From a virus: a DNA stretch of 24,991 bases. The notes below the pieces were generated by a model, which ran no database searches, was not told where the DNA came from, and saw nothing but the letters and a program-made list of their open reading frames with translations. This document shows positions 8,589-14,165 of this stretch, piece after piece (within the stretch, counting starts at the first letter, position 1; every line of letters begins with the position of its first letter). Made by a program: the position numbers and the translations under genes. The stretch is from the IMG/VR virus record IMGVR_UViG_3300025647_004194, positions 1 through 24,991 of that record; one strand, written 5' to 3'.

Positions 8589-9033
8589 TGGTCACCCCAA
8601 ACAGGCGCAGGAAGCCCTGAACGCCGGGGCCCTGCTGCTGGCGCTTCAACTCGGCCTCCGTCTTGTCGATGGCGGTCTTCATGTCGGCGAGCAGGGCTGG
8701 GGAGACCTGCCGGATGATCTGGGGGATGAGGCGACGCCAAAGGAAGTCAAGGCCCGCCTGCTTCTCCCCCTTGCGACGCACCCACTGCACATAGCCCACG
8801 TCGTCCTGGATGATGATCTGGAGCGGCCTGCGGCTGGCCTGAATGGTGGCGAAGTAGCCGTCTCGGCTCAGCCCCGTGTCTACCGGCCAGTTGGCCTGGA
8901 TGAGGTCCACGATGTGATCCGCCCACCGACGCAGGACCTGCCGCTCGGCCAGCGTGAGCTGCCGAAACGAGCCATGAGCCTGCACGATGTAGTCCTCAAC
9001 GGACCGCAGCCGGATCGGTACGCGGATGCCCAC
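8581..9033 (-). CDS. HK97 gp10-like tail/connector protein, copy 1
   Basis: This 150-residue product starts with GTG at 9033, directly abutting the upstream stop (TGA then GTG). The segment NWPVDTGLSRDGYF is the family hallmark of HK97 gp10-like proteins (Pro-Val-Asp-Thr-Gly followed by a small basic/Ser residue). It is followed by the strand LQIIIQDDVGYVQWV and a C-terminal helical part. These proteins normally join the neck or tail top of siphophages. It forms a tandem paralogous pair with the next gene, which has lost the PVDTG signature. Both are retained in the operon, so both are probably used. Confidence 0.7.
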   Translation of the reverse strand: MGIRVPIRLRSVEDYIVQAHGSFRQLTLAERQVLRRWADHIVDLIQANWPVDTGLSRDGYFATIQASRRPLQIIIQDDVGYVQWVRRKGEKQAGLDFLWRRLIPQIIRQVSPALLADMKTAIDKTEAELKRQQQGPGVQGFLRLFGVTNG

Positions 9034-9234
9034 TCAGTGAACCCCCACGCTGCACGAGGGACACGCCACCTTGACCCGAGCGCCCACGGGACTGGACACC
9101 GTGACCAGCGACCACCCACGAGGCATGGCGCCGGCAAGCGCCTCCTCGGGCTTGGTGATGTCCATCTTGTCGATGTCCACGAGGGCTTCACCCCTGCGCA
9201 GGCAGTGGACGCACTCCAGCGGGATCGAGGTCAT
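9034..9234 (-). CDS. Small zinc-ribbon protein
   Basis: The 66-residue protein carries two CxxC knuckles, CVHC near residue 8 and CPSC near residue 58, which could bind one zinc ion and close the chain into a ribbon. The middle holds a Gly/Trp turn (MPRGWSLVTVSS). Its ATG overlaps the previous stop (ATGA) and its stop abuts the next start. It sits between the probable tail chaperone and the gp10-like pair. It may be a small structural or assembly factor, or a regulator; nothing in the sequence decides between these. Confidence 0.65.
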   Translation of the reverse strand: MTSIPLECVHCLRRGEALVDIDKMDITKPEEALAGAMPRGWSLVTVSSPVGARVKVACPSCSVGVH

Positions 9235-9458
9235 GTGTCCATCCAGGTCTGCACGCCAGCCATCGCCGCCTCATCCGTCTCCGGCTTCTTCTTGGCGTGG
9301 ACGGCGTTGTGCAGGGAGATAGCGTCCCGCTTCGTCGAGGGGTGCTGAGAGACGGCCCCCAGGCTCTCGTCTTCGCTACGCGCGAAGGCCCAGGCAAGCG
9401 CCTCCACCTGGTCGTCCAGGTGCATGTCCAGAAGCGCGGAGGGGTGACCCATCATCAT
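9231..9458 (-). CDS. Probable C-terminal (T-like) part of a frameshifted tail assembly chaperone
   Basis: As a free gene this would be 75 residues from the ATG at 9458, but no ribosome site precedes that codon. The same frame continues upstream, in the -1 frame relative to the gene at 9455-9997, and reads protein-like for about 15 codons (DDRSGWLDYIATDLG) with strongly GC-ending codons. Over that stretch the zero frame loses this codon bias. This is the arrangement of lambda gpG/gpGT, where a -1 slip near the end of G adds a T domain. With a slip at the C run the fusion would be about 255 residues. Translation by restart at the overlapping ATGATGATG/TGA is the alternative. The segment is acidic and helical (LLDMHLDDQVEALAWAFARS). 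Confidence 0.6.
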   Translation of the reverse strand: MMMGHPSALLDMHLDDQVEALAWAFARSEDESLGAVSQHPSTKRDAISLHNAVHAKKKPETDEAAMAGVQTWMDT

Positions 9459-9997
9459 GCCGAGGTCCGTGGCGATGTAGTCGAGCCACCCTGACCGGTC
9501 GTCCGCTCTTCGGCGCTGGGCGCCTGGCTGCTTTCGGGGGGAGCGGCTTCGCCCGAAGCGGAGAAATCCGCACGCTCCCGAGCTCGGGCCACGACGTTGA
9601 GGCGGTCACGCATCGCCGCCCCGCACGCGGTGTACAGCGCGGACACCTCGAGGAGCCGGTAGTCGTGCTCCATCAGCTCGTCTGCGACCTGCTCGCCGTA
9701 CTCCAGCAAGGCGTTGTCGTCGGCACGCCAGCCCGGGTGCTCGGTCACGAGGTCAAAGCCCCGGTGCCACCAGCACGAGCCGAGGACCAGCCCCATCCAC
9801 GGGGACAGCTGACGAAGCTGGGCAGCACCCTCGGCCTCGCACTCCAGCAACGCCTGTGACGTGAGCCGCTGCACCTTGTCCGCCATGGCCCAGCCGGGGA
9901 AGCGGAAGCCGTGCAGGCCCTTGGGCTCCTGCAGGTCCACGGTCCAGTAGCGCTGGGAGTTGGGCGGGATCTCGCGGTAGTTGTCACGGGGCTTCAT
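9455..9997 (-). CDS. Probable tail assembly chaperone (gpG-like position)
   Basis: The start chosen is the ATG at 9997, which overlaps the upstream stop by four bases (ATGA); a longer frame to 10021 begins inside that gene. The product is 180 residues and mostly helical, with Trp-rich patches (SPWMGLVLGSCWWHRGFDLV) and a final 35 residues of Ser/Thr/Ala/Pro/Gly low complexity. The gene lies between the tail tube-region genes and the tape measure, as tail chaperones do, and a -1 overlapping frame extends its end. Chaperones of this class coat the tape measure and recruit tail tube subunits. Sequence conservation in the family is low, so the call rests on position and the frameshift signature. 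Three genes separate it from the tape measure, more than usual. Confidence 0.6.
   Translation of the reverse strand: MKPRDNYREIPPNSQRYWTVDLQEPKGLHGFRFPGWAMADKVQRLTSQALLECEAEGAAQLRQLSPWMGLVLGSCWWHRGFDLVTEHPGWRADDNALLEYGEQVADELMEHDYRLLEVSALYTACGAAMRDRLNVVARARERADFSASGEAAPPESSQAPSAEERTTGQGGSTTSPRTSA
9536..9541 (-). promoter_or_regulatory. Candidate -1 ribosomal frameshift site (C6 run)
   Basis: On the minus strand two in-frame proline codons (CCC CCC, followed by GAA) form a six-C run, 154 codons into the chaperone gene. A one-base backward slip there would let translation run on in the -1 frame through 9231. The frame is open on both sides of this site, so other slip points downstream are possible. 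No obvious pseudoknot or strong hairpin was identified just after it. Confidence 0.4.
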
Positions 9998-10560
9998 CCT
10001 CGCCCCCACTGCTCGACCCACTCGCGAGCGTCAGCACCCTTGGGCATGGCCTCCAGCGCAGCCTCCACGACCTCCAGGCTGCGCCCAACCTCCAAGGCCA
10101 GGCGAGGAGCCGAGAGGACAGGGGCGACCGGTCCAGGGGCAGCAGGGAGCGCCACGGGAGACACCCGCGGAGGCGGTTCGGGGTGATGCTCGGGGGCCGA
10201 TTCGATGGGGTGCGCGAAGCACTTGCCTTCCTGCCGACCAGCACCCGAGGACACGACGACGCCGTAGTCCATCCCGCGCATGAGCAGGCTGTGCCGCTTG
10301 AGCAGCCACTTCAACCGCTTGACGTGGCTCAGGGTGTACGGGGCAGCCGGCATTCCGCCCACGGTGAACGGGCGGCCCTTGAGCTTGTACCCGGGAAGGT
10401 GTGCCGGACCGTGGGGGGTCTTGACCACGTTGGGCAGCCGGTCGTAGCCGGGCCAGATGCGGTCCAGCTCGGCCTCGATGGCGTGAATCTCGGTTGCGTG
10501 GGGTTCTGCCTCAACGGGCAGGGCCGAGACCAGCGATGTCTCGGAGTAGGACGCCTGCAT
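9994..10560 (-). CDS. Tail-region protein of unknown function
   Basis: The start is set at the ATG at 10560, which has AGGAGAG seven bases upstream. A longer frame to 10737 would run across the divergent promoter region and overlap a plus-strand gene. The product is 188 residues. It begins with an acidic helical section (ATEIHAIEAELDRIWPGYD), then a basic middle (LSHVKRLKWLLKRHSLLMRG) and a Pro/Ala-rich linker before a C-terminal helix ending in EWVEQWGRG. It overlaps the next gene by four bases and is first in the minus-strand segment that resumes after the plus-strand cassette. It could be part of the tail chaperone system, but I recognise no family. Confidence 0.7.
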   Translation of the reverse strand: MQASYSETSLVSALPVEAEPHATEIHAIEAELDRIWPGYDRLPNVVKTPHGPAHLPGYKLKGRPFTVGGMPAAPYTLSHVKRLKWLLKRHSLLMRGMDYGVVVSSGAGRQEGKCFAHPIESAPEHHPEPPPRVSPVALPAAPGPVAPVLSAPRLALEVGRSLEVVEAALEAMPKGADAREWVEQWGRG

Positions 10561-10587
10561 AGCGAAACTCTCCTGGGATGTGGGGCC

Positions 10588-10596
10588 AGTGTAACC
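10588..10596 (-). promoter_or_regulatory. Candidate promoter element before the gene at 10560
   Basis: The minus strand reads GGTTACACT, identical over nine bases to the element before the portal gene (21036-21044). TACACT could serve as a -10 box, with transcription starting some 20 bases before the ribosome site of the 10560 gene. It would restart the tail operon after the opposing cassette. A -35 box is not evident. Next to it on the minus strand is CGACACGT, also found at 18670-18677 in the gap upstream of the capsid gene. Confidence 0.35.
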
Positions 10597-10662
10597 GACG
10601 TGTCGAGGAATTGGCGCGGGTGTTGGCTCCTCAACTAATTGCACGACACCGGATAATAGTTG

Positions 10663-10691
10663 TGGACGTGGATTAGGTGGCGCCGTATAAG
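10663..10691 (+). promoter_or_regulatory. Promoter of the two-gene plus-strand cassette
   Basis: TGGACG (10663-10668) and TATAAG (10686-10691) are spaced by 17 bases and match the bacterial housekeeping consensus at four and five of six positions. Transcription would start near 10698, just before the ribosome site GGGAG and the ATG at 10715. It is the best promoter by consensus seen in the window. Confidence 0.5.
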
Positions 10692-10714
10692 TAGGCATCA
10701 ACCCGGGAGACAAC

Positions 10715-10903
10715 ATGCTCAGCATCGCCGACATCATCGAGGCCGTCGATTCCTACACTGGCGGGCGCTTCGCCGTCGTCCTCACAAGCACGGAGGACGA
10801 GTGTGCGGCTGGCGATCTCATCGAACCAGAAACAGGCGCCATTGCAGGAGCATGGTCACTGGAGATGCACGGCTACGCTGCGCCCTACATCTCCTGGGCC
10901 TGA
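10715..10903 (+). CDS. Small acidic protein of the plus-strand cassette, function unknown
   Basis: The 62-residue product begins at an ATG with GGGAG seven bases upstream. It is acidic (ADIIEAVDSYTGGRF, then STEDECAAGDLIEPETG) and ends in an aromatic stretch (MHGYAAPYISWA), with no signal peptide or membrane segment. A consensus-like promoter precedes it and the ribbon-helix-helix gene follows one base after its stop, so the two form a single transcription unit. A moron product, an anti-host effector or a partner of the DNA-binding protein are possible. The acidic small protein plus ribbon-helix-helix layout recalls toxin-antitoxin operons, but no toxin fold can be recognised, so that is only a possibility. 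Confidence 0.65.
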   Translation: MLSIADIIEAVDSYTGGRFAVVLTSTEDECAAGDLIEPETGAIAGAWSLEMHGYAAPYISWA

Positions 10904-10904
10904 C

Positions 10905-11063
10905 ATGACACCCAAGCGAGGCCGCCCTCCCAAGGCCACCGAGGACCTTCAGACCGTCCGCGTCACTGTCCGCCTGACCAAGGCGCAGGCGGTGGAGTTG
11001 GACCGGCAACGTGGCAAGGTGAGCCGGTCAGCGTGGCTGGCTCGACCGTTGAGGGAGGAGTGA
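10905..11063 (+). CDS. AT-hook/ribbon-helix-helix DNA-binding protein
   Basis: The start is the ATG at 10905, one base after the previous stop, consistent with coupled translation; a longer in-frame start at 10803 lies inside the upstream gene. The 52-residue protein has an AT-hook-like KRGRPPK near residues 4-10. A complete ribbon-helix-helix fold of the CopG/Arc type follows: strand VRVTVRLT, helix KAQAVELDRQR, turn GKVS and a second helix RSAWLARPL. Such proteins bind DNA as dimers, usually to operators near their own gene. It may therefore regulate the cassette or the divergent tail operon start. The pairing of a minor-groove hook with this fold in so short a chain is noteworthy. A strong hairpin terminator follows. 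Confidence 0.75.
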   Translation: MTPKRGRPPKATEDLQTVRVTVRLTKAQAVELDRQRGKVSRSAWLARPLREE

Positions 11064-11084
11064 GCGTATGGCCAGAGCAGAAGA

Positions 11085-11104
11085 GCCCGCCGATTAGGGC
11101 GGGC
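11085..11104 (+). terminator. Bidirectional-type hairpin terminator
   Basis: A perfect seven-pair GC stem, GCCCGCC at 11085-11091 and GGCGGGC at 11098-11104, encloses the loop GATTAG. Flanking AGAAGA and CTTCTCT extend the pairing with one bulge. A pyrimidine run follows instead of a pure T tract. It lies between convergent transcription units, so it could stop both. Confidence 0.65.
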
Positions 11105-11127
11105 CTTCTCTCTCGGGAGAGCAGCGG

Positions 11128-11682
11128 CTAAGCCGAGCGGCCGATGATCAGCAGGTCCCAGGTGTTGCTACTGGTGCCACCCTGGGTGATGACCGCGAGC
11201 TCGTCCGTGGACCCAGCGGCCACCGGGACGCCGCCTCGGCTGTGCAGGATGACCCAGGAGCCATCCCCGTCCTGACTGTTGAAGTCAGCCGGGACCACGT
11301 TGCGGTCGGACGCATCCGCCCAGAAGCCCTTGTTGCTCGCCACCACGCCGAAGCCGTTGGTAGCGTCGGGGCCGATCAGCAGGTAGTTCGCGGCGGTGCT
11401 GGATCGGTTGCGGATGGCGATCAGGACCACCTCCGCGAAGTCGAGAGCGCCACCGCTCAGGTCGGCCAGGCTGGTGTCGAGGTCGTAGACCGTGGTCACG
11501 CTCGCGCCGATGCCCGTCTTCTGGTCGGAGTACACGAGGTCGCACTCTCCATCGGACGTGCCGTTGGCCATGTCCAGGAAGAGCTCGAGCTCTCGCCGGT
11601 TCACGCCCTTGAGGGGACCATCGCTGACCACCTCGGCGCCACGGATCGAGAACTGAACCGTGGCCTTCATCGTCGAAGCCAT
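11128..11682 (-). CDS. Tail tube-region structural protein (second of two)
   Basis: The product has 184 residues and is beta-rich throughout, with no signal or membrane segment. Strand-forming stretches include ATVQFSIRGAEVVSDGPLKG, DFAEVVLIAIRNRSS and NYLLIGPDATNGFGVV. It follows the other tail tube-region gene after nine bases. A GGGGG-type ribosome site precedes the ATG at 11682. Beta-rich proteins of this size at this point are typically tail tube or tail decoration subunits. Either this or its neighbour should be the major tube protein; I cannot tell which. The gene ends at the hairpin that separates it from the plus-strand cassette. Confidence 0.6.
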   Translation of the reverse strand: MASTMKATVQFSIRGAEVVSDGPLKGVNRRELELFLDMANGTSDGECDLVYSDQKTGIGASVTTVYDLDTSLADLSGGALDFAEVVLIAIRNRSSTAANYLLIGPDATNGFGVVASNKGFWADASDRNVVPADFNSQDGDGSWVILHSRGGVPVAAGSTDELAVITQGGTSSNTWDLLIIGRSA

Positions 11683-11691
11683 GTCGTCCCC

Positions 11692-12189
11692 CTACAGCAC
11701 GGTCGGGATCAGCGCGTGGCTGGTTCCCGAGATGGACGTGGTGTTGGGGTCGCCATCGGCCCGGCTGGCCCGGATCGTCGAGTAGGGCAGCTGCAGCGTG
11801 ATGTCGCTCTCGCCGAAGTCGCTGCCCTCCTGGGTCAGGTTGACGCTCCAGGTCGTCGCGTCGCTGCTGGTGCCGATGGTGCTGGTCCAGTTGCTGGCGA
11901 CGTACTTGCTGGAGAAGATGACCGCCAGGTCCAGGAGCGTGGCGTGACCCGCGGCGCTCAGCCAGTCCCGCTCGTAGGCGGTGTGGCTGAACGTCATCGG
12001 GGCCTCATCGCCCAGACGGATGCTCGGCGTGGAGCCGATGACGCCCCGGTCCAGGAAGAGGTTGACCGAGGCCTTGGGGATGTCCAGGTTGAAGTCACCC
12101 GGCTCGTAGGCCACGGTGTAGGTGTTGACACCGTCGGTGTAGGCCACCTGGATGTCGCGCTTGGTCCTTACAATGGTAGACTCACTAAT
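11692..12189 (-). CDS. Tail tube-region structural protein, likely major tail protein; start uncertain
   Basis: The 165-residue reading starts at an ATT codon at 12189, because the strong ribosome site GGGAGG lies six bases before it. A TTG at 12207 is the nearest ordinary start, giving 171 residues, but lacks any ribosome site and would read MCGRC through the Shine-Dalgarno itself. The chain is beta-rich (DIQVAYTDGVNTYTVAYE, ASVNLFLDRGVIG, ESDITLQLPYSTIRASRA), typical of siphophage tube proteins. It is first after the head-tail joining genes. The HNH gene inserted just upstream on the other strand may have altered its 5' end, which would explain the odd start. ATT starts are rare but known; this needs protein data. 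Confidence 0.6.
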   Translation of the reverse strand: MSESTIVRTKRDIQVAYTDGVNTYTVAYEPGDFNLDIPKASVNLFLDRGVIGSTPSIRLGDEAPMTFSHTAYERDWLSAAGHATLLDLAVIFSSKYVASNWTSTIGTSSDATTWSVNLTQEGSDFGESDITLQLPYSTIRASRADGDPNTTSISGTSHALIPTVL

Positions 12190-12229
12190 GGTACACCTCC
12201 CGCACAAGCTGTGCGATGCTCGCCGCCGT

Positions 12230-12237
12230 GTTACACT
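12230..12237 (+). promoter_or_regulatory. Candidate -10 element for a leaderless HNH transcript
   Basis: GTTACACT sits five bases before the ATG at 12243, sharing eight bases with the elements at 10588 and 21036 in the opposite orientation. A -10 box so near the start codon would make a transcript starting at or beside the ATG. No ribosome site is present there, which fits. The -35 region is poor. Confidence 0.35.
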
Positions 12238-12242
12238 TAGGC

Positions 12243-12986
12243 ATGGGTCAGAACTTCTGTAGCTTCAAGGGATGCGGGCGCGCTGCGTCCACAAAGGGGC
12301 TGTGCCGCAGTCACTACAAGCAGCAGTGGCAGGGCAAGGATCTCAAGCCGCTCAAGCCGTACAGGCCGAACGTCGGGAAGGTATGCACCTTCCCTGGGTG
12401 TGGCCTTGGCGCCACCTGCAAGGGCCTGTGTCAGGGCCACTACGTGCAGCATAGGCGAGGGCAGGTCATGCGTCCCCTGCGGGACAGTGGGACCAATACC
12501 GTTGTCGGGGCCGACTGCGCATCGGTGGAGTTGAGCCTGACCAACCGTCACGGAATGCCGGTGGCGATCTGCGTCATCGACCTCGCCGACCTTGGCCGGG
12601 TCCGTGCGCTGGGACGAATCCACCGCGATGGCAACGGGTACGCACGAGTGGGCGATGTCCAGTTGGGGCGCATCCTTCTTGGCATCGAGGACAGTGCCCT
12701 GTACTGCGACCACATCGACGGCGACCGCCTCAACAACCGTCGCAGCAACTTGCGCGCCGTCACCCCGGCCGAGAATGCCCAGAACGTCGCCCGGCCTGGT
12801 CGTGAGCGCGCACGCGGAGTCTCGCGCAGGTCCCGTGGCGGACGACGGCCCTACCAAGTGGACGTGATGGTCAATGGTGTTTCGCACTACGGCGGCGTCT
12901 TCGCCACCGAGGACGAGGCCGTTGAACGAGCCCGAGCCCTGCGGGCCGAACTCATGACTCACGCCAACGAGGACCGTCATCAGTAG
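12243..12986 (+). CDS. HNH homing endonuclease with two zinc knuckles and AP2 domain
   Basis: The 247-residue protein opposes the operon. I choose ATG 12243 over 12216 because the protein MGQNFCSFKGCGR begins just before the first zinc knuckle. Two knuckles share the spacing C-x4-C-x9-C-x2-H, at residues 6-24 and 48-66. The HNH nuclease motif follows near 155-172 (CDHIDGDRLNNRRSNLR, His157, Asn165, Asn169). Residues about 192-235 form an AP2-type DNA-binding domain (YQVDVMVNGVSHYGGVF). Such free-standing enzymes nick or cut sites in phage lacking the gene and spread by copying. Its insertion between the tail terminator-like gene and the tail tube-region genes fits a mobile element; the target would be the unoccupied junction. 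Two hairpins follow its stop. Confidence 0.85.
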   Translation: MGQNFCSFKGCGRAASTKGLCRSHYKQQWQGKDLKPLKPYRPNVGKVCTFPGCGLGATCKGLCQGHYVQHRRGQVMRPLRDSGTNTVVGADCASVELSLTNRHGMPVAICVIDLADLGRVRALGRIHRDGNGYARVGDVQLGRILLGIEDSALYCDHIDGDRLNNRRSNLRAVTPAENAQNVARPGRERARGVSRRSRGGRRPYQVDVMVNGVSHYGGVFATEDEAVERARALRAELMTHANEDRHQ

Positions 12987-13022
12987 GAGCATCTCAGGCT
13001 CCTCCCAGGGCTGCGTCCCTGG
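12985..13022. terminator. Two hairpins between convergent genes
   Basis: AGGAGC (12985-12990) pairs with GCTCCT (12998-13003), and CCAGGG (13005-13010) pairs with CCCTGG (13017-13022). They span the end of the HNH gene and the end of the tail terminator-like gene. No T tract follows in either direction, so termination is uncertain. Confidence 0.3.
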
Positions 13023-13437
13023 ACGTGGTGAAGGTCATCGAGCAGAACCACCAAGACGCATCCAGCGGATGCAGCCCTCGTGATGCTCCCCGAAAGGTGG
13101 TGTGGCTCGCAAGCTGGGGGGCCCGCGAGGTGAGAAGCTTACGGATCTGCTCCTCCAGAAGCATGGCCTCGGCGCGGCATGCCTTCTGCTTAGTGGCGAC
13201 GATCTGGTAAAGGAACTCCACCGTGATGTCGTCCAGGACCCGGGCCAGGTGCCGGTCTCGGTACTGGTCCCGGTTGTTGGTCGTGTCCGACCGGACGAGT
13301 ACGCCCTTGTTGGCCAGCGTGTTGGGCGTGTGGGTCGTGATGGGCCCGATACGGTCGATGACCTTCAGGCCCAGGTCCGCGCCCTCGAGCACGGTCTCGT
13401 ATTCGGCCAGCGTATCGCTCAGCAGGTAGCCGCTCAT
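12994..13437 (-). CDS. Tail terminator-like protein
   Basis: The ATG at 13437 overlaps the upstream stop (ATGA) and gives 147 residues; a GTG two codons earlier is possible. The chain has an early GYLLSDTLAEYETVLEG helix, a central strand-helix part (LDDITVEFLYQIVATKQKAC) and a strand-rich end (ASWWFCSMTFTTSRDAA). This order matches siphophage tail terminator proteins, which cap the tail tube and join it to the neck. Its place after the connector gene and before the tube genes is the usual one. The HNH gene follows in opposite orientation at its 3' end. The call rests mainly on position and fold-like pattern. Confidence 0.55.
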   Translation of the reverse strand: MSGYLLSDTLAEYETVLEGADLGLKVIDRIGPITTHTPNTLANKGVLVRSDTTNNRDQYRDRHLARVLDDITVEFLYQIVATKQKACRAEAMLLEEQIRKLLTSRAPQLASHTTFRGASRGLHPLDASWWFCSMTFTTSRDAALGGA

Positions 13438-14165
13438 CGCCACCGCCTACGCGGGCCAGCCGTGATGATGAGGTTGGTCCCAGCGCTCTCGCGGCTCGCC
13501 TCGGAGATGGTGCCCGTCTCGTCCGAGTCATAGCGGAAGTTCATGTTCTCGATCGTGTACCTGTACCGCTCGAGGTAGGTCGCTGCGAGCTCACGATAGC
13601 GGCCGTCTCCGATGACGCTGCTCTCGTCCATGAAGATGAGGTGCAGGGACATGAAGAGGTGGGCCCGCCGCGCTGCGCTGCGGTCGAAGATCAGCCAAGG
13701 CCGGCGCCCCTGATTCAGCAGGGCCATCTGGACCTCGACGTTGGCCTCGTTGCGGTACTTGGCGAAGCTGTCGATCCCGCGCTTGGTGCGGATGTTGGAC
13801 AGCTCCGTGTGCCGGTCGGTCAGGTCCGTGTCGGTGATGGTCGGGTGGTAGGCCCGCCGGACGATGTAGCCCTCGCGCTGGAAGATCTGCGCGGTGCTGT
13901 CGACCGTGGCAGACCAGACCTCAATGTAGCCGTCTGAGGGGCTGCGGCTGGTCGTGGTCGCCGCTGCGAGCGTGTAGGTGCTGGTAGACCCCTCGGTCAC
14001 GTCACCGGCCGTGACAAGCTTCTCGGCGCCGTCGTAGATGGTGACCGTAGCGCCAGCGTCGGGCGTGAGTGCCGTCCCGTCCTCGTCCGTGACGATGAGA
14101 TCCAGCGACTCCGCAACGCCGATCTCGATGAGCCTGGGGAGCTGGTAGCGATGCACGATGGCCAT
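13434..14165 (-). CDS. Head-tail connector-like protein with N-terminal Ig-like domain
   Basis: The ATG at 14165 overlaps the upstream stop by one base (TGATG). A frame extending to 14210 lies inside the sulfotransferase-like gene and is rejected. The product has 243 residues. The first 100 residues are beta-rich with an Ig-like pattern (SLDLIVTDEDGTALTPDAGA, ATVTIYDGAEKLV). The C-terminal half is helical (AKYRNEANVEVQMALLNQ, RELAATYLERYRYTIENMNF) and ends in a basic tail. Helical adaptors of this kind join the portal to the neck. The neighbour order, with a tail terminator-like gene next, supports a neck role. Confidence 0.6.
   Translation of the reverse strand: MAIVHRYQLPRLIEIGVAESLDLIVTDEDGTALTPDAGATVTIYDGAEKLVTAGDVTEGSTSTYTLAAATTTSRSPSDGYIEVWSATVDSTAQIFQREGYIVRRAYHPTITDTDLTDRHTELSNIRTKRGIDSFAKYRNEANVEVQMALLNQGRRPWLIFDRSAARRAHLFMSLHLIFMDESSVIGDGRYRELAATYLERYRYTIENMNFRYDSDETGTISEASRESAGTNLIITAGPRRRWR

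Noticed and set aside
10561-10737. N-terminal extension of the gene at 9994-10560
   Set aside because: It crosses the divergent promoter region and the start of the plus-strand cassette; ATG 10560 has a strong ribosome site.
10715-11063. Toxin-antitoxin operon reading of the cassette
   Set aside because: The DNA-binding protein fits an antitoxin, but the 62-residue partner shows no toxin motif, so I describe the pair only as a moron.
12237-12992. 251-codon minus-strand frame opposite the HNH gene
   Set aside because: The plus strand carries two zinc knuckles, an HNH motif and an AP2 domain, so the minus frame is a shadow.
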